36,460 nucleotides of DNA from Bacteroidota bacterium. Lineage in GTDB: Bacteria; Bacteroidota; Bacteroidia; Flavobacteriales_F; PHOS-HE28. The DNA lies in NCBI GenBank assembly GCA_018266475.1, contig JAFEAI010000004.1, forward strand, positions 1 through 36,460. Direction: 5' to 3'. The notes beneath the pieces are model-generated. The model searched no databases and was not told the DNA's origin. It saw nothing but the letters and a program-made list of their open reading frames with translations. Every line of letters starts with the position of its first letter. The stretch's first letter is position 1. Below are positions 7,355-14,613 of the stretch, one piece after another. Position numbers and translations under genes: made by a program.

Positions 7355-8644
7355 ATGAGCGAGACGGCGAAGATCATTGTGGAGGGCAAGACCTACGAGT
7401 TCCCCATCATCACCGGCAGCGAGGGTGAAAAGGCGATCGACATCAGCAAGCTGCGCGCGGAGACCGGGCTGATCACCTTGGACATCGGCTACAAGAACAC
7501 CGGGGCCACCACCAGCGCCATCACCTTCCTGGACGGCGAAAAGGGGATCCTCCGCTACCGCGGCTACCCCATTGAACAGCTTGCCGAGCAGGCCAGCTTC
7601 ACAGAGGTGGCCTACCTGATCCTCAACGGGGAACTTCCCAACGCCAAGCAGCTCCAGGAGTTTGAAGGCAACATCCGCTACCACTCGCTGGTACACGAGG
7701 ACATGAAGCGGTTCTTCGAGTACTATCCGAGCAACGCCCACCCCATGGGCATCCTCTCGGCCATGGTAAGCTCGCTGAGCACCTTCTATCCCAAGAGCCA
7801 AACGCCCAACCGGCCCAGCAAGGACGTGGAGCGCACCATCTACCGCCTGATCGCGAAGATGCCCACATTGGCCGCCATCAGCTACAAGTACACTTTGGGG
7901 CACCCCACCATGTACCCCAACAACAAGCTGGGCTACGTGGAGAACTTCCTGCACATGATGTTCGGCCTGCCCACGGAGGACTATGTGCCGGACCCTGTCA
8001 CGGTGGACGCATTGAACAAGCTGCTGATCCTGCACGCCGACCACGAGCAGAACTGCAGCGCCAGCACCGTGCGCATGGTGGGCAGTTCGCAAGCCAACCT
8101 GTACAGCGCCATCTCCGCCGGCATCGCCGCCCTGTGGGGTCCGCTGCACGGCGGCGCCAACCAGGAGGTGATCGAGATGCTTGAGACCATCCGCAACGAC
8201 GGCGGCGACATCCGCAAATGGGTGGACAAGGCCAAGGACAAGAACGACCCCTTCCGCCTCTTCGGTTTCGGGCACCGGGTGTACAAGAACTTCGATCCCC
8301 GGGCGCAGATCATCAAGAAGAGCAGCGACCAGATCCTCAAGCGGCTGGGCGTGAACGACCCCGTGCTGGATATCGCCCGGCAGCTGGAGGAAGTGGCCCT
8401 GAAGGACGAATACTTCATCGAGCGCAAACTGTACCCGAACGTGGATTTCTACAGCGGGATCATCTACAGGGCCATCGGCATCCCCACCCGCATGTTCACG
8501 GTGATGTTCGCCTTGGGCCGCCTCCCGGGCTGGATCGCCCAGTGGAAGGAAATGGTTGGCGACAAGGAGCCCATCAGCCGCCCCCGCCAGGTCTACATCG
8601 GTGCAAACAAGCGCGACTATGTGCCCATGGCAAACCGGCACTAA
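7355..8644 (+). CDS. gltA: Citrate synthase
   Basis: Condenses oxaloacetate and acetyl-CoA to citrate, the entry step of the TCA cycle, in the cytoplasm. The 429-residue length matches the type II, hexameric bacterial enzyme. Active-site residues are all visible: His265 in GPLHGGANQEV, His307 in GFGHRVYKNFDPRA, and Asp364 in YPNVDFYSG. Near the end, RPRQVYIG supplies the conserved Arg region. The N-terminal 60-residue beta domain typical of type II enzymes is present (KIIVEGKTYEFPIITGSEG). It is transcribed alone, between a terminator at 7144 and a short membrane-protein gene. A large antisense frame covering this region is only a shadow of this gene. Confidence 0.97.
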   Translation: MSETAKIIVEGKTYEFPIITGSEGEKAIDISKLRAETGLITLDIGYKNTGATTSAITFLDGEKGILRYRGYPIEQLAEQASFTEVAYLILNGELPNAKQLQEFEGNIRYHSLVHEDMKRFFEYYPSNAHPMGILSAMVSSLSTFYPKSQTPNRPSKDVERTIYRLIAKMPTLAAISYKYTLGHPTMYPNNKLGYVENFLHMMFGLPTEDYVPDPVTVDALNKLLILHADHEQNCSASTVRMVGSSQANLYSAISAGIAALWGPLHGGANQEVIEMLETIRNDGGDIRKWVDKAKDKNDPFRLFGFGHRVYKNFDPRAQIIKKSSDQILKRLGVNDPVLDIARQLEEVALKDEYFIERKLYPNVDFYSGIIYRAIGIPTRMFTVMFALGRLPGWIAQWKEMVGDKEPISRPRQVYIGANKRDYVPMANRH

Positions 8645-8682
8645 GCCCGGCACCCATCGCGTCATCCAATTGGACTTCCTGC

Positions 8683-8690
8683 TTACTTTG
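8683..8690 (+). promoter_or_regulatory. Probable -7 element TTACTTTG
   Basis: TTACTTTG lies 20 bp before the ATG at 8711. It supports the small membrane-protein gene having its own promoter rather than being read only from gltA. Confidence 0.35.
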
Positions 8691-8710
8691 GCCCAGCATT
8701 CCGGCAACCC

Positions 8711-8917
8711 ATGAACAAACGCAGAATACTCGGATACGTCATTTGGCTTGTGGCCTTCCTGGTGCCCTTGCAATTCTCCATCATCAGCACGGACGGCATC
8801 AGCAACACCAAGGGAATCGTCAGCTTCGTGGTGCTGGTGGTGCTGGTGTTCCTGGGCTACTTCCTGGTGGATGGGGCCAGGGATGAGAAGAAGCAGGCTG
8901 AACAGCACGGCCATTAG
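8711..8917 (+). CDS. Small two-helix membrane protein
   Basis: A 68-residue protein that I do not recognise. It starts with basic residues MNKRRILG, has one hydrophobic helix at about residues 8-26, a short polar loop (STDGISNTKG), and a second helix at about 36-55 that is almost pure V/L/F. It ends in a charged tail DGARDEKKQAEQHGH. The likely topology has both ends in the cytoplasm. A -7 promoter element is present 20 bp upstream and codon use matches the neighbours, so I regard it as a real gene. It lies between gltA and tRNA-Ser; nothing in the context points to a function. Confidence 0.65.
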   Translation: MNKRRILGYVIWLVAFLVPLQFSIISTDGISNTKGIVSFVVLVVLVFLGYFLVDGARDEKKQAEQHGH

Positions 8918-8971
8918 TGGTGGTGCCCGGTGCGGTCCGCTGTGCCGTATGCGCCGCTTGATCGTTTTTTA

Positions 8972-9061
8972 GGAGAGGTGCCGGAGTGGTCGATCGGGTC
9001 TGTCTCGAAAACAGAAGTGCCCGCAAGGGTACCGGGGGTTCGAATCCCTCCCTCTCCGCCA
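8972..9061 (+). tRNA. tRNA-Ser (anticodon CGA), CCA encoded
   Basis: Class II tRNA. The acceptor stem GGAGAGG (8972-8978) pairs with CCTCTCC (9051-9057), followed by discriminator G and an encoded CCA (9059-9061). The anticodon arm is TCTGT-CTCGAAA-ACAGA, anticodon CGA at 9006-9008, decoding UCG. The long variable arm GTGCCC-GCAA-GGGTAC and the T arm GGGGG-TTCGAAT-CCCTC are intact. The last 18 bases before the terminal A recur twice downstream at 159-bp intervals. Confidence 0.95.
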
Positions 9062-9168
9062 ACGCCGCCCGCGCAGCGGGCGATGACGCAAGGCTGAAGG
9101 GTGCGGAGCTTGCTCCAAGCACCCTTCAGCCTTGTGGCATCACAGGCCGCGAAGCGGACTGTAGCGTT
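9061..9168 (+). ncRNA. Multi-arm fold, unit 1 of the tRNA-linked array
   Basis: Outer stem AACGC (9061-9065) with GCGTT (9164-9168). Arm 1 is CGCCCGC-GCA-GCGGGCG (9066-9082). Arm 2 has a perfect 16-bp core, 9089-9104 with 9119-9134, and an inner GGAGC-TT-GCTCC; including the flanks at 9083-9088 and 9135-9140 it pairs almost fully. Arm 3 is ACAG-G-CCGC-GAA-GCGG-A-CTGT (9142-9162). Read as RNA this is a four-way junction. Whether it is transcribed separately is not known. Confidence 0.5.
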
Positions 9169-9219
9169 GAAGCCCCCCCTCCGGGAAAGCCCGCCTCGGG
9201 CAATCCCTCCCTCTCCGCC

Positions 9220-9325
9220 GATCTGCCCCGCGAAGCGGCGGCAGGAATGGCAAAGGCCGCGGGCAAGCTCGCTTGGCAAGCGGGCGTTGACATTCCTGCG
9301 GGACCTGCGAAGCAGGTCGCAGATC
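9220..9325 (+). ncRNA. Multi-arm fold, unit 2 of the tRNA-linked array
   Basis: Different sequence, same architecture. The outer stem is GATCTGC (9220-9226) with GCAGATC (9319-9325). Arm 1 is CCGC-GAA-GCGG (9228-9238). Arm 2 is GCAGGAATG (9241-9249) with CATTCCTGC (9291-9299), enclosing a further imperfect stem. Arm 3 is GACCTGC-GAA-GCAGGTC (9302-9318). The tail carries GCGCG-CCT-CGCGC (9348-9360), where unit 1 has GCCCG-CCT-CGGGC (9189-9201). Confidence 0.5.
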
Positions 9326-9378
9326 GAAGCCTCCCCCCTCCGGGAAAGCGCGCCTCGCGCAATCCCTCCCTCTCCGCC

Positions 9379-9486
9379 AACGCCGCCCGCGCAGCGGGCG
9401 ATGCCAAAAGCCTGGGCGGTGCGGAGCTTGCTCCAAGCACCGTTCAGGCTTTTGGCATCACAAGCCGCGAAGCGGACTGTAGCGTT
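9379..9486 (+). ncRNA. Multi-arm fold, unit 3 of the tRNA-linked array
   Basis: Outer stem AACGC (9379-9383) with GCGTT (9482-9486), and arm 1 identical to unit 1. Arm 2, 9400-9422 with 9437-9459, pairs over all 23 positions including two G.T wobbles, although its sequence differs from unit 1 at many sites. Arm 3 contains CCGC-GAA-GCGG (9465-9475). The block after 9487 is degenerate. Confidence 0.5.
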
Positions 9487-9571
9487 GAAGCCTCCTTTAC
9501 GAAAGCGCGAAGCCATTCTCCGGCAACGCGGCCAATCACGTTTCCTCCTTGTCCGTTTCCTTTGCAGCACC

Positions 9572-10900
9572 ATGGCCGCAACACATCCCCTTGACCATTT
9601 CCGCAACTGGTGCCCATTGCTGCTTGCCCTGGCTTCCTGCACAGCTTCACAACCGGCCATCAGCAGCAGCCAGGATTACTACTCCACCAAGGAGATCCAG
9701 TACAACGACCGGGTGTATGTGCCCACCATCCACACGGTGCAGTTGTTCAAAAAGGGGTTCGAGCTCTCACCGGCCATCATCGCCTTGGGCGGCGAGGAAC
9801 CTTTGGTGCTGCGCTTCGACGACTTCAGCCCCGATGCCCAAAGCCTGAGCTACACCGTGGTTCACTGCAACGCGGACTGGCAACCCAGCGACCTGTCCGC
9901 AAGCCAGTACATCCAGGGCATGCCCACGGATTTTGTGCCCACCCCGCGGCAAAGCTTCAACACCTTGCAACCCTTCCTGGAATACGAGCTTGAATTCCCC
10001 AATGACATGATGCGCCCCACGGTGGCGGGCAACTACCTCATGAAGGTGTTCCGCGGCACCGATCAGGAAGACCTGGTGCTCACCCGGCGCTTCCTGGTGT
10101 TCGAGGACCGCGTGCAGATCGATGCTTCCATCGTACCCACGCGGAACGTGGAGCGCCGCGACATGGACCAACAGCTCGACCTCACCCTCCGCTATGCCGG
10201 CATCACGGTGCCGGACCCCTTCAGCGACCTGCACGTAACGGTGCTGCAGAACAACCGCTGGGACGATGCCCGCACGGGGTTCAACCCGAAATTCATCCGT
10301 GACGCGGAGCTGATCTATGACCAGCCCAAGGAGGGATTGTTCACCGGCAACAACGAATGGCGCGGCGTGGACCTGAAGAACCTGCGGTACGCCACCCTGC
10401 ACGTAAGCCGCTACGCCACCTCGCCGGAAGGGTTGGTGGAAGCCTTCCTGCTCCCCGACGAAAAGCGCGAGTTCAAGGTATACCTGGACCTGCCCGACAT
10501 CAACGGCAAGTACCTCGTGAAGAACGACCTGACGCCTGGGGATCCCTTGGGCGCGGACTACATCTACGTGGACTTCACCCTGCCACGCACCACCGAGCAG
10601 GCCAATGGTGACGTGTACGTGTACGGCGGCATCAGCGACTTTCAATGCAAGAAGGAATTCCGCTGTGCCTGGGATGAACAAAAAAAGGCCTACTCGGCGC
10701 GGGTCCTGCTGAAGCAAGGCTACCTGGACTACGTGTACGCATTCCTTCCGAACGGGTCCACCGTGCCGGACCTGAGCTTGCTGGAAGGCTCGCACTTCCA
10801 GACCGAAAATGACTACCTCGTGCTCGTTTACGTCCGCGACTACCAGCTGCGGTGCGACCGCTTGATGGGCCTGCGTTTCCTGAACAGCCGCAAAGGCTGA
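9572..10900 (+). CDS. Type IX secretion system plug-family lipoprotein (DUF5103)
   Basis: A 442-residue DUF5103 protein. The family includes the Plug protein that seals the SprA translocon of the type IX secretion system in Flavobacterium. A short N-terminal hydrophobic stretch ends in LALASC, a lipobox with Cys23, so the protein is probably a lipoprotein. The first domain, with LRFDDFSPDAQSLSYTVVHCNADWQPS, is typical of the family. Later come YELEFPND and a second domain that includes YVDFTLP…VYVYGGISDFQCKKEFRC. The same frame is open upstream to 9101 through the tRNA-linked repeats, but that part has no protein character; I use the ATG at 9572. TTCCTTTG at 9557-9564 could be the -7 element. 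ApaG follows after 64 bp. It fits with the two T9SS cargo candidates in this window. Confidence 0.85.
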   Translation: MAATHPLDHFRNWCPLLLALASCTASQPAISSSQDYYSTKEIQYNDRVYVPTIHTVQLFKKGFELSPAIIALGGEEPLVLRFDDFSPDAQSLSYTVVHCNADWQPSDLSASQYIQGMPTDFVPTPRQSFNTLQPFLEYELEFPNDMMRPTVAGNYLMKVFRGTDQEDLVLTRRFLVFEDRVQIDASIVPTRNVERRDMDQQLDLTLRYAGITVPDPFSDLHVTVLQNNRWDDARTGFNPKFIRDAELIYDQPKEGLFTGNNEWRGVDLKNLRYATLHVSRYATSPEGLVEAFLLPDEKREFKVYLDLPDINGKYLVKNDLTPGDPLGADYIYVDFTLPRTTEQANGDVYVYGGISDFQCKKEFRCAWDEQKKAYSARVLLKQGYLDYVYAFLPNGSTVPDLSLLEGSHFQTENDYLVLVYVRDYQLRCDRLMGLRFLNSRKG

Positions 10901-10964
10901 TCCCGGGCGCTGGTTCCGCGCACAACGATCCGCCCCGGTTGTTGATTTTCCCGACCCGCAGCCC

Positions 10965-11351
10965 ATGCCGGCCTCCGTTTCACATAACATCCGCGTGAGC
11001 GTACTGGCGCGGTATGAACCCGCGCAGAGCACGCCCGGGGAGGCACGCTTCATCTTCAGCTACCGCATCACCATCGCCAATCTCGGCCCGCACACCGTGC
11101 AGCTGCTGGCACGCCACTGGGTGATCACGGACAGCCTGGCGCCGCGCACCGAGGTGGAAGGGCCGGGCGTGGTGGGCGCGCAACCCGTGCTGGCGCCGGG
11201 TGAGCAATACACCTACACCAGCTTCTGTCCGCTTCGCAGCGGCATGGGGCGCATGGAGGGCACCTACAGGATGCGTGACCTGGAAACCGGCAGGGAGTTC
11301 CTCGCGGAAATCCCCCCCTTTGGCCTGCACCTGCCCCACGCGGCCAACTGA
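10965..11351 (+). CDS. apaG: ApaG domain protein
   Basis: A 128-residue single-domain ApaG protein with a fibronectin-III-like beta sandwich. Family features are the N-terminal VSVLARYEPAQS, FSYRITIANLG, VQLLARHWVITDS, GVVGAQPVLAPGE and the closing segment FCPLRSGMGRMEGTYRM…FGLHLP. ApaG genes were linked to cobalt/magnesium tolerance in enterobacteria, and the same domain occurs in eukaryotic F-box and POLDIP2 proteins, but its biochemical role is not settled. The ATG at 10965 gives the usual length. It lies between the T9SS plug gene and pruA, in the same direction; pruA has its own promoter. Confidence 0.93.
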   Translation: MPASVSHNIRVSVLARYEPAQSTPGEARFIFSYRITIANLGPHTVQLLARHWVITDSLAPRTEVEGPGVVGAQPVLAPGEQYTYTSFCPLRSGMGRMEGTYRMRDLETGREFLAEIPPFGLHLPHAAN

Positions 11352-11370
11352 ACGGCGCTGGCAGCGGCGG

Positions 11371-11378
11371 TATCTTTG
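11371..11378 (+). promoter_or_regulatory. Bacteroidota -7 element TATCTTTG for pruA
   Basis: Perfect match to TAnnTTTG, 37 bp before the ATG at 11416. Confidence 0.6.
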
Positions 11379-11415
11379 CGCCCGCGCAATCCATTCCTTG
11401 CCGCATTATCCAGCC

Positions 11416-13044
11416 ATGAGCAACGCCATATTCACCCCTCCCGCGCCCCATAACGAACCGGTAAAAAGCTATGCGCCGGGCAGCCCCGAACGCAAAAGCG
11501 TACAAGCCGAATATGACCGCCGCCTGAAGACCCTGACCGATGCGCCGATGTGGATCGGCGGCATGGCGGTGGAGACCAAGGACAAGCGGCGGATGACCAT
11601 GCCGCACGACCACCGCCACCTGCTTGGCATGAGCCACCACGGGGATGCCAAGCACGTGAAGGCCGCCATAGATGCCGCCCTGAAGGCCAAGCGCGACTGG
11701 GAGCACATGCCCTGGCACGAACGTGCCGCCATCTACCTGAAGGCCGCCGACCTGGTGAGCGGACCCTATCGCGACGCCATCAATGCCGCCAGCATGATGG
11801 CCCAAAGCAAGAACGTATACCAGGCTGAAATTGATGCGGCGTGCGAGTTCGCCGACTTCCTGCGGTTCAACGTGGCTTACATGACGCAAATCTACCGCGA
11901 TCAGCCACAAAGCGCCGCAGGCACGTGGAACCGCCTGGAATACAGGGCACTGGAAGGATTCGTCTTCGCGCTCACCCCGTTCAACTTCACCAGCATCGCG
12001 GGCAACCTGCCCAGCGCGCCCGCCCTCATGGGCAACACCGTGGTGTGGAAATGCGCCAACACGCAGATCTACTCCGCCCAGGTGATCATGGACATCTTCC
12101 GCGCCGCCGGGCTGCCGGACGGGGTGATCAACCTGATCCACGTGGACGGCCAAATGGTGGGCGACACGATTTTCCGCCACCGGGATTTTGCAGGCGTGCA
12201 CTTCACCGGCAGCACCAAGGTGTTCCGCACCGTGTGGGGCGAGATCGGGCAACACATTGGAAACTACCGCAGCTACCCGCGCATCGTAGGTGAAACCGGC
12301 GGCAAGGATTTCGTGGTGGCACACCCCAGCGCGGACCCGGTGGCCGTGGCCACGGCGCTCAGCCGCGGCGCCTTTGAGTTCCAAGGGCAAAAATGCAGTG
12401 CCGCAAGCCGTGCCTATATCCCGGACAACCTGTGGCCCCAGGTGAAGAAGGCCCTGCTGGAAGACCTGGCCGCCATGAAAATGGGATCCCCGCGCGACTT
12501 CGCCAACTTCATCAATGCCGTGATCGACGAAAAGGCGTTCGACAAGATCAGCGGCTACATCGCTTCAGCCAAAAAGGACAAGACCAACATCAAGCTGGTT
12601 GCCGGTGGCAAGTACGATAAATCCAAGGGGTGGTTCATCGAACCCACCGTGCTGGAATCAAAAGACCCGAAGAGCATCACCATGTGCGAGGAGATCTTCG
12701 GGCCGGTGCTCACCGTGTACGTGTATGGCGCCAATCGCTGGACGGACACCCTGAAGCTGGTGGACGCCACGGGCGAGTATGCGCTCACGGGCGCCATCTT
12801 CTCCCAGGACCGCGCCGCTATCCTGCAGGCCACCGAGGCGCTCCGCCATGCGGCAGGCAACTTCTACATCAACGACAAGCCCACCGGGGCCGTGGTGGGG
12901 CAGCAGCCCTTTGGCGGTGCGCGCGGCAGCGGCACCAACGACAAGGCGGGCAGCTACCTCAACCTGGTCCGCTGGACCAGCGCCCGCACCATCAAGGAAA
13001 ACTTCGTGCCCCCTACCGACCACCGCTATCCCTTCCTGGGCTGA
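11416..13044 (+). CDS. pruA: L-glutamate gamma-semialdehyde (P5C) dehydrogenase
   Basis: Oxidises L-glutamate 5-semialdehyde, in equilibrium with 1-pyrroline-5-carboxylate, to glutamate with NAD+, the second step of proline breakdown. The length of 542 residues fits the monofunctional enzyme of Bacteroidota and eukaryotes rather than the PutA fusion. Catalytic residues of the aldehyde dehydrogenase fold are visible: Glu293 in GETGGKDF and the nucleophile Cys327 in FQGQKCSAASRAY. FALTPFNFTSIAGNLP marks the cofactor-binding region, and the C-terminal PFGGARGSGTNDKAG is characteristic of P5C dehydrogenases. The frame is open upstream to 11200 inside apaG, but a perfect -7 element at 11371 and the conserved N-terminus support the ATG at 11416. 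The proline dehydrogenase gene is not in the window. Confidence 0.97.
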   Translation: MSNAIFTPPAPHNEPVKSYAPGSPERKSVQAEYDRRLKTLTDAPMWIGGMAVETKDKRRMTMPHDHRHLLGMSHHGDAKHVKAAIDAALKAKRDWEHMPWHERAAIYLKAADLVSGPYRDAINAASMMAQSKNVYQAEIDAACEFADFLRFNVAYMTQIYRDQPQSAAGTWNRLEYRALEGFVFALTPFNFTSIAGNLPSAPALMGNTVVWKCANTQIYSAQVIMDIFRAAGLPDGVINLIHVDGQMVGDTIFRHRDFAGVHFTGSTKVFRTVWGEIGQHIGNYRSYPRIVGETGGKDFVVAHPSADPVAVATALSRGAFEFQGQKCSAASRAYIPDNLWPQVKKALLEDLAAMKMGSPRDFANFINAVIDEKAFDKISGYIASAKKDKTNIKLVAGGKYDKSKGWFIEPTVLESKDPKSITMCEEIFGPVLTVYVYGANRWTDTLKLVDATGEYALTGAIFSQDRAAILQATEALRHAAGNFYINDKPTGAVVGQQPFGGARGSGTNDKAGSYLNLVRWTSARTIKENFVPPTDHRYPFLG

Positions 13045-13097
13045 TGCTTGTACACGATCGATCGTTGATGCATGCAATGCGGCGGCGCTGAACGGCG

Positions 13098-13112
13098 TTG
13101 CACCTGGTGCAA
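13098..13112. promoter_or_regulatory. Perfect palindrome TTGCACCTGGTGCAA
   Basis: Two 7-bp arms, TTGCACC and GGTGCAA, around a single T, ending 9 bp before the ATG of the DivIC-like gene at 13122. The size, symmetry and position fit an operator for a dimeric repressor. The regulator is unknown. Confidence 0.4.
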
Positions 13113-13121
13113 TTTCACCCC

Positions 13122-13430
13122 ATGAAGGAGAAGGTGCTCCGCTTTGTGCCCCGTGCCTTGCGCAACCGCTATGGTGCGGCACTGCTCGCCATGGCGCTTT
13201 GGATCTGCCTGTTTGCGGACTATGACCTGTACACCATGCTCAAGCTGCGCCACCAATTGGGCCAGATGAAGCAGGAACGCGACCGCTATTCCGCGCAGAT
13301 CGCAAGCACCCGCGAGCAGCTGCACGAGATCAACAGCAACCAGGCGCTCCTGGAAAAGTTCGCCCGGGAACAGTACCTCATGAAGCGTGAAAACGAGGAC
13401 ATCTTCGTGCTGGTGCCCAAGGCCAAGTGA
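13122..13430 (+). CDS. DivIC/FtsB-type septum formation initiator
   Basis: A 102-residue bitopic division protein of the FtsB/DivIC family. It has a basic N-terminus, one transmembrane helix at about residues 17-35 (ALLAMALWICLFADYDLY), then a coiled coil over about residues 40-75 (LRHQLGQMKQERDRYSAQIASTREQL broken as heptads). The end reads LLEKFAREQYLMKRENEDIFVLVP, the characteristic FAREQY-M family segment. It is expected to sit in the divisome with FtsL and FtsQ equivalents and help activate septal wall synthesis. The frame is open to a TTG at 13098, but that TTG is part of a palindrome; the ATG at 13122 is preferred. It follows pruA by 77 bp. Confidence 0.88.
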   Translation: MKEKVLRFVPRALRNRYGAALLAMALWICLFADYDLYTMLKLRHQLGQMKQERDRYSAQIASTREQLHEINSNQALLEKFAREQYLMKRENEDIFVLVPKAK

Positions 13431-13469
13431 GCGTTAGCCCTCGCCGATGCGGCGTGCGCCCGCCCACGG

Positions 13470-13940
13470 TCAATGGTGATGGCCTCCTGGGCCGTGTACA
13501 TGGCCATGGGCCAGCTCTTCTGCCGTAGCGGGCCGCACATCCCGTACCTCCACATCGAAATGCAGCGTAACGCCCGCCAACGGATGGTTGGCGTTCACCA
13601 ACACATCCGTGCCGGTCACTTCCTCCACGGTCACCACGCCGTGCTCTCCCGCTTGGAATTGCATGCCCGGCTCCACTGCCTGCCCGCCAAACCGGTCCAA
13701 GGGCACCCGTTGCAGGAGCTGCTCATCAAAATCACCGTACCCCTGGCCCGGCGGCACCACGGCCTTGAACTTGGCGCCTTTGCCCTTTCCTTCCATCTGC
13801 ACTTCCAGCCCCGGCACGATCATTTGGCCGCCGTGCAGGTAAGTGAAGGCTTCCTGGCCTTCCGAACTGTCCAGCACGTCGCCTTGGTCGTTGGTGAGCG
13901 TGTAGTGGAAGGAAACCACGCAATCCTTGGTGATGTTCAT
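13470..13940 (-). CDS. slyD: SlyD-type FKBP peptidyl-prolyl cis-trans isomerase
   Basis: A 156-residue cytoplasmic proline isomerase and chaperone of the SlyD type. The FKBP half begins VVSFHYTLTNDQGDVLDSSEG and includes YLHGGQMIVPGLEVQMEG. The inserted flap (IF chaperone domain) sits between, with VPPGQGYGDFDEQLLQRVPLDRF, and the FKBP fold closes with HPLAGVTLHFDVEVRDVRPAT. The short His-rich tail HGHVHGPGGHHH resembles the metal-binding tail of SlyD, which supplies nickel to hydrogenase maturation in E. coli. The frame is open to 14018, but a -7 element at 13963 supports the ATG at 13940. It is convergent with the DivIC-like gene and downstream of the Rrf2 regulator on the same strand. Confidence 0.92.
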   Translation of the reverse strand: MNITKDCVVSFHYTLTNDQGDVLDSSEGQEAFTYLHGGQMIVPGLEVQMEGKGKGAKFKAVVPPGQGYGDFDEQLLQRVPLDRFGGQAVEPGMQFQAGEHGVVTVEEVTGTDVLVNANHPLAGVTLHFDVEVRDVRPATAEELAHGHVHGPGGHHH

Positions 13941-13962
13941 CGGGTGTTGTGAAATTGCGGGG

Positions 13963-13970
13963 CGAATGTA
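13963..13970 (-). promoter_or_regulatory. Probable -7 element TACATTCG for slyD
   Basis: On the minus strand TACATTCG lies 22 bp before the ATG at 13940 and differs from TAnnTTTG at one position. It helps to decide the start. Confidence 0.45.
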
Positions 13971-14014
13971 GTACCCTGGCGGTCTTCCGGCCTGGTGATG
14001 GCGAAGGGCCGCGT

Positions 14015-14479
14015 TCAATTTTCCGTTTGGCCTTGCCGCTTTGCCGCCAAGGTTTTGTATTCCGCTCCTTGCTCCAATGCCTGCACAAAACCATGCACGT
14101 ATGTGGTGTCCAGTACATGGCCCAGCTCCTGTTTGATCCGCTCAAATGAATGGTGCATGGGGCAGGGGTCGGAGGCCTTGCAATCACCCAGCCCCATCAC
14201 GCACGCATTATCCTCAGGCCCGCCGCCCACCGCATCCATTACCATGCGGAGGTTGATCCGCCGGGCGTGGGCGGGCGGAAGGTCGAACCCTCCATTGGGC
14301 CCGCGCTGTGACATGATGATGCCCGCCCTGGCCAGGTCTTGCAGCACCTTGGCGGTAAATGCCTTTGGCGCGCCGATCCGTTGTGCAACCACCGGCATGG
14401 TCAGGCGTTCACCGGCCCAAGAGGCCCGGGCCAGCTCCACCGTGGCCCTGAAGGCATATTCGCAGGTTTTGGAGAACAC
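14015..14479 (-). CDS. Rrf2-family transcriptional regulator with three conserved Cys
   Basis: A 154-residue DNA-binding regulator of the Rrf2/IscR family. A winged helix-turn-helix occupies about residues 1-65, starting [16 protein letters not shown], with the recognition helix near [12 protein letters not shown] and the wing at QRGPNGGF. Cys93, Cys100 and Cys106 in [14 protein letters not shown] match the spacing of the Fe-S cluster ligands of IscR-type members, so it probably senses iron-sulfur status, oxygen or nitric oxide. The frame is open to a TTG at 14500, but a perfect -7 element spans 14498-14505, so I choose the GTG at 14479, which gives the usual family N-terminus. It is divergent from the methylmalonyl-CoA mutase gene. 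Confidence 0.9.
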   Translation of the reverse strand: MFSKTCEYAFRATVELARASWAGERLTMPVVAQRIGAPKAFTAKVLQDLARAGIIMSQRGPNGGFDLPPAHARRINLRMVMDAVGGGPEDNACVMGLGDCKASDPCPMHHSFERIKQELGHVLDTTYVHGFVQALEQGAEYKTLAAKRQGQTEN

Positions 14480-14497
14480 GGGCAGGAAAGTCTGCCG

Positions 14498-14505
14498 CAA
14501 AGGTA
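14498..14505 (-). promoter_or_regulatory. Bacteroidota -7 element TACCTTTG for the Rrf2 gene
   Basis: Perfect match to TAnnTTTG on the minus strand, 18 bp before the GTG start at 14479. It overlaps the alternative TTG start at 14500, which it therefore makes unlikely. Confidence 0.6.
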
Positions 14506-14613
14506 CTTGCCCCGCACATCAGCCCTGGGAACGGCATGCAGCCACCACTGGAAGGAGTCTGCACACGCGTTGGCAGGCATCAATGGCCGAGCTTTGGCGG
14601 AATACCGGAAAAG

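Larger units (their letters stand above)
9043..9533 (+). repeat. Tandem tRNA-3'-end-linked repeat array, 159-bp period, about three units plus a remnant
   Basis: An 18-bp copy of the tRNA-Ser 3' end, starting AATCCCTCCC and ending CTCTCCGCC, occurs at 9043 (in the tRNA), 9202 and 9361, exactly 159 bp apart. Each copy is followed by a folded block of about 106-108 bp and a C-rich tail. The third unit's tail is degenerate, and TTCTCCGGCAACGCGGCC at 9516-9533 looks like the remains of a fourth. No protein-like frame fits the region. The arrangement resembles the repeats behind E. coli tyrT, which also contain the tRNA 3' end and give rise to rtT RNA. The function here is unknown. Confidence 0.85.

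Noticed and set aside
6995-8914. A 639-residue open frame on the minus strand
   Set aside because: Shadow of citrate synthase and the second DUF1573 gene; it crosses a strong terminator and resembles no protein.
9199-9379. Additional tRNA genes in the array
   Set aside because: Only the 3' end of tRNA-Ser is repeated; the preceding sequence has no acceptor 5' strand, D arm or anticodon arm.
9043-9533. CRISPR or attC/integron cassette array
   Set aside because: The period is exactly 159 bp with conserved folded blocks instead of unique spacers, and no integrase or cas gene is in the window.
9101-9571. N-terminal extension of the T9SS plug gene through the tRNA-linked repeats
   Set aside because: The extension translates the hairpin array into Pro/Arg/Ser-rich sequence without conservation; a lipobox signal begins at 9572.
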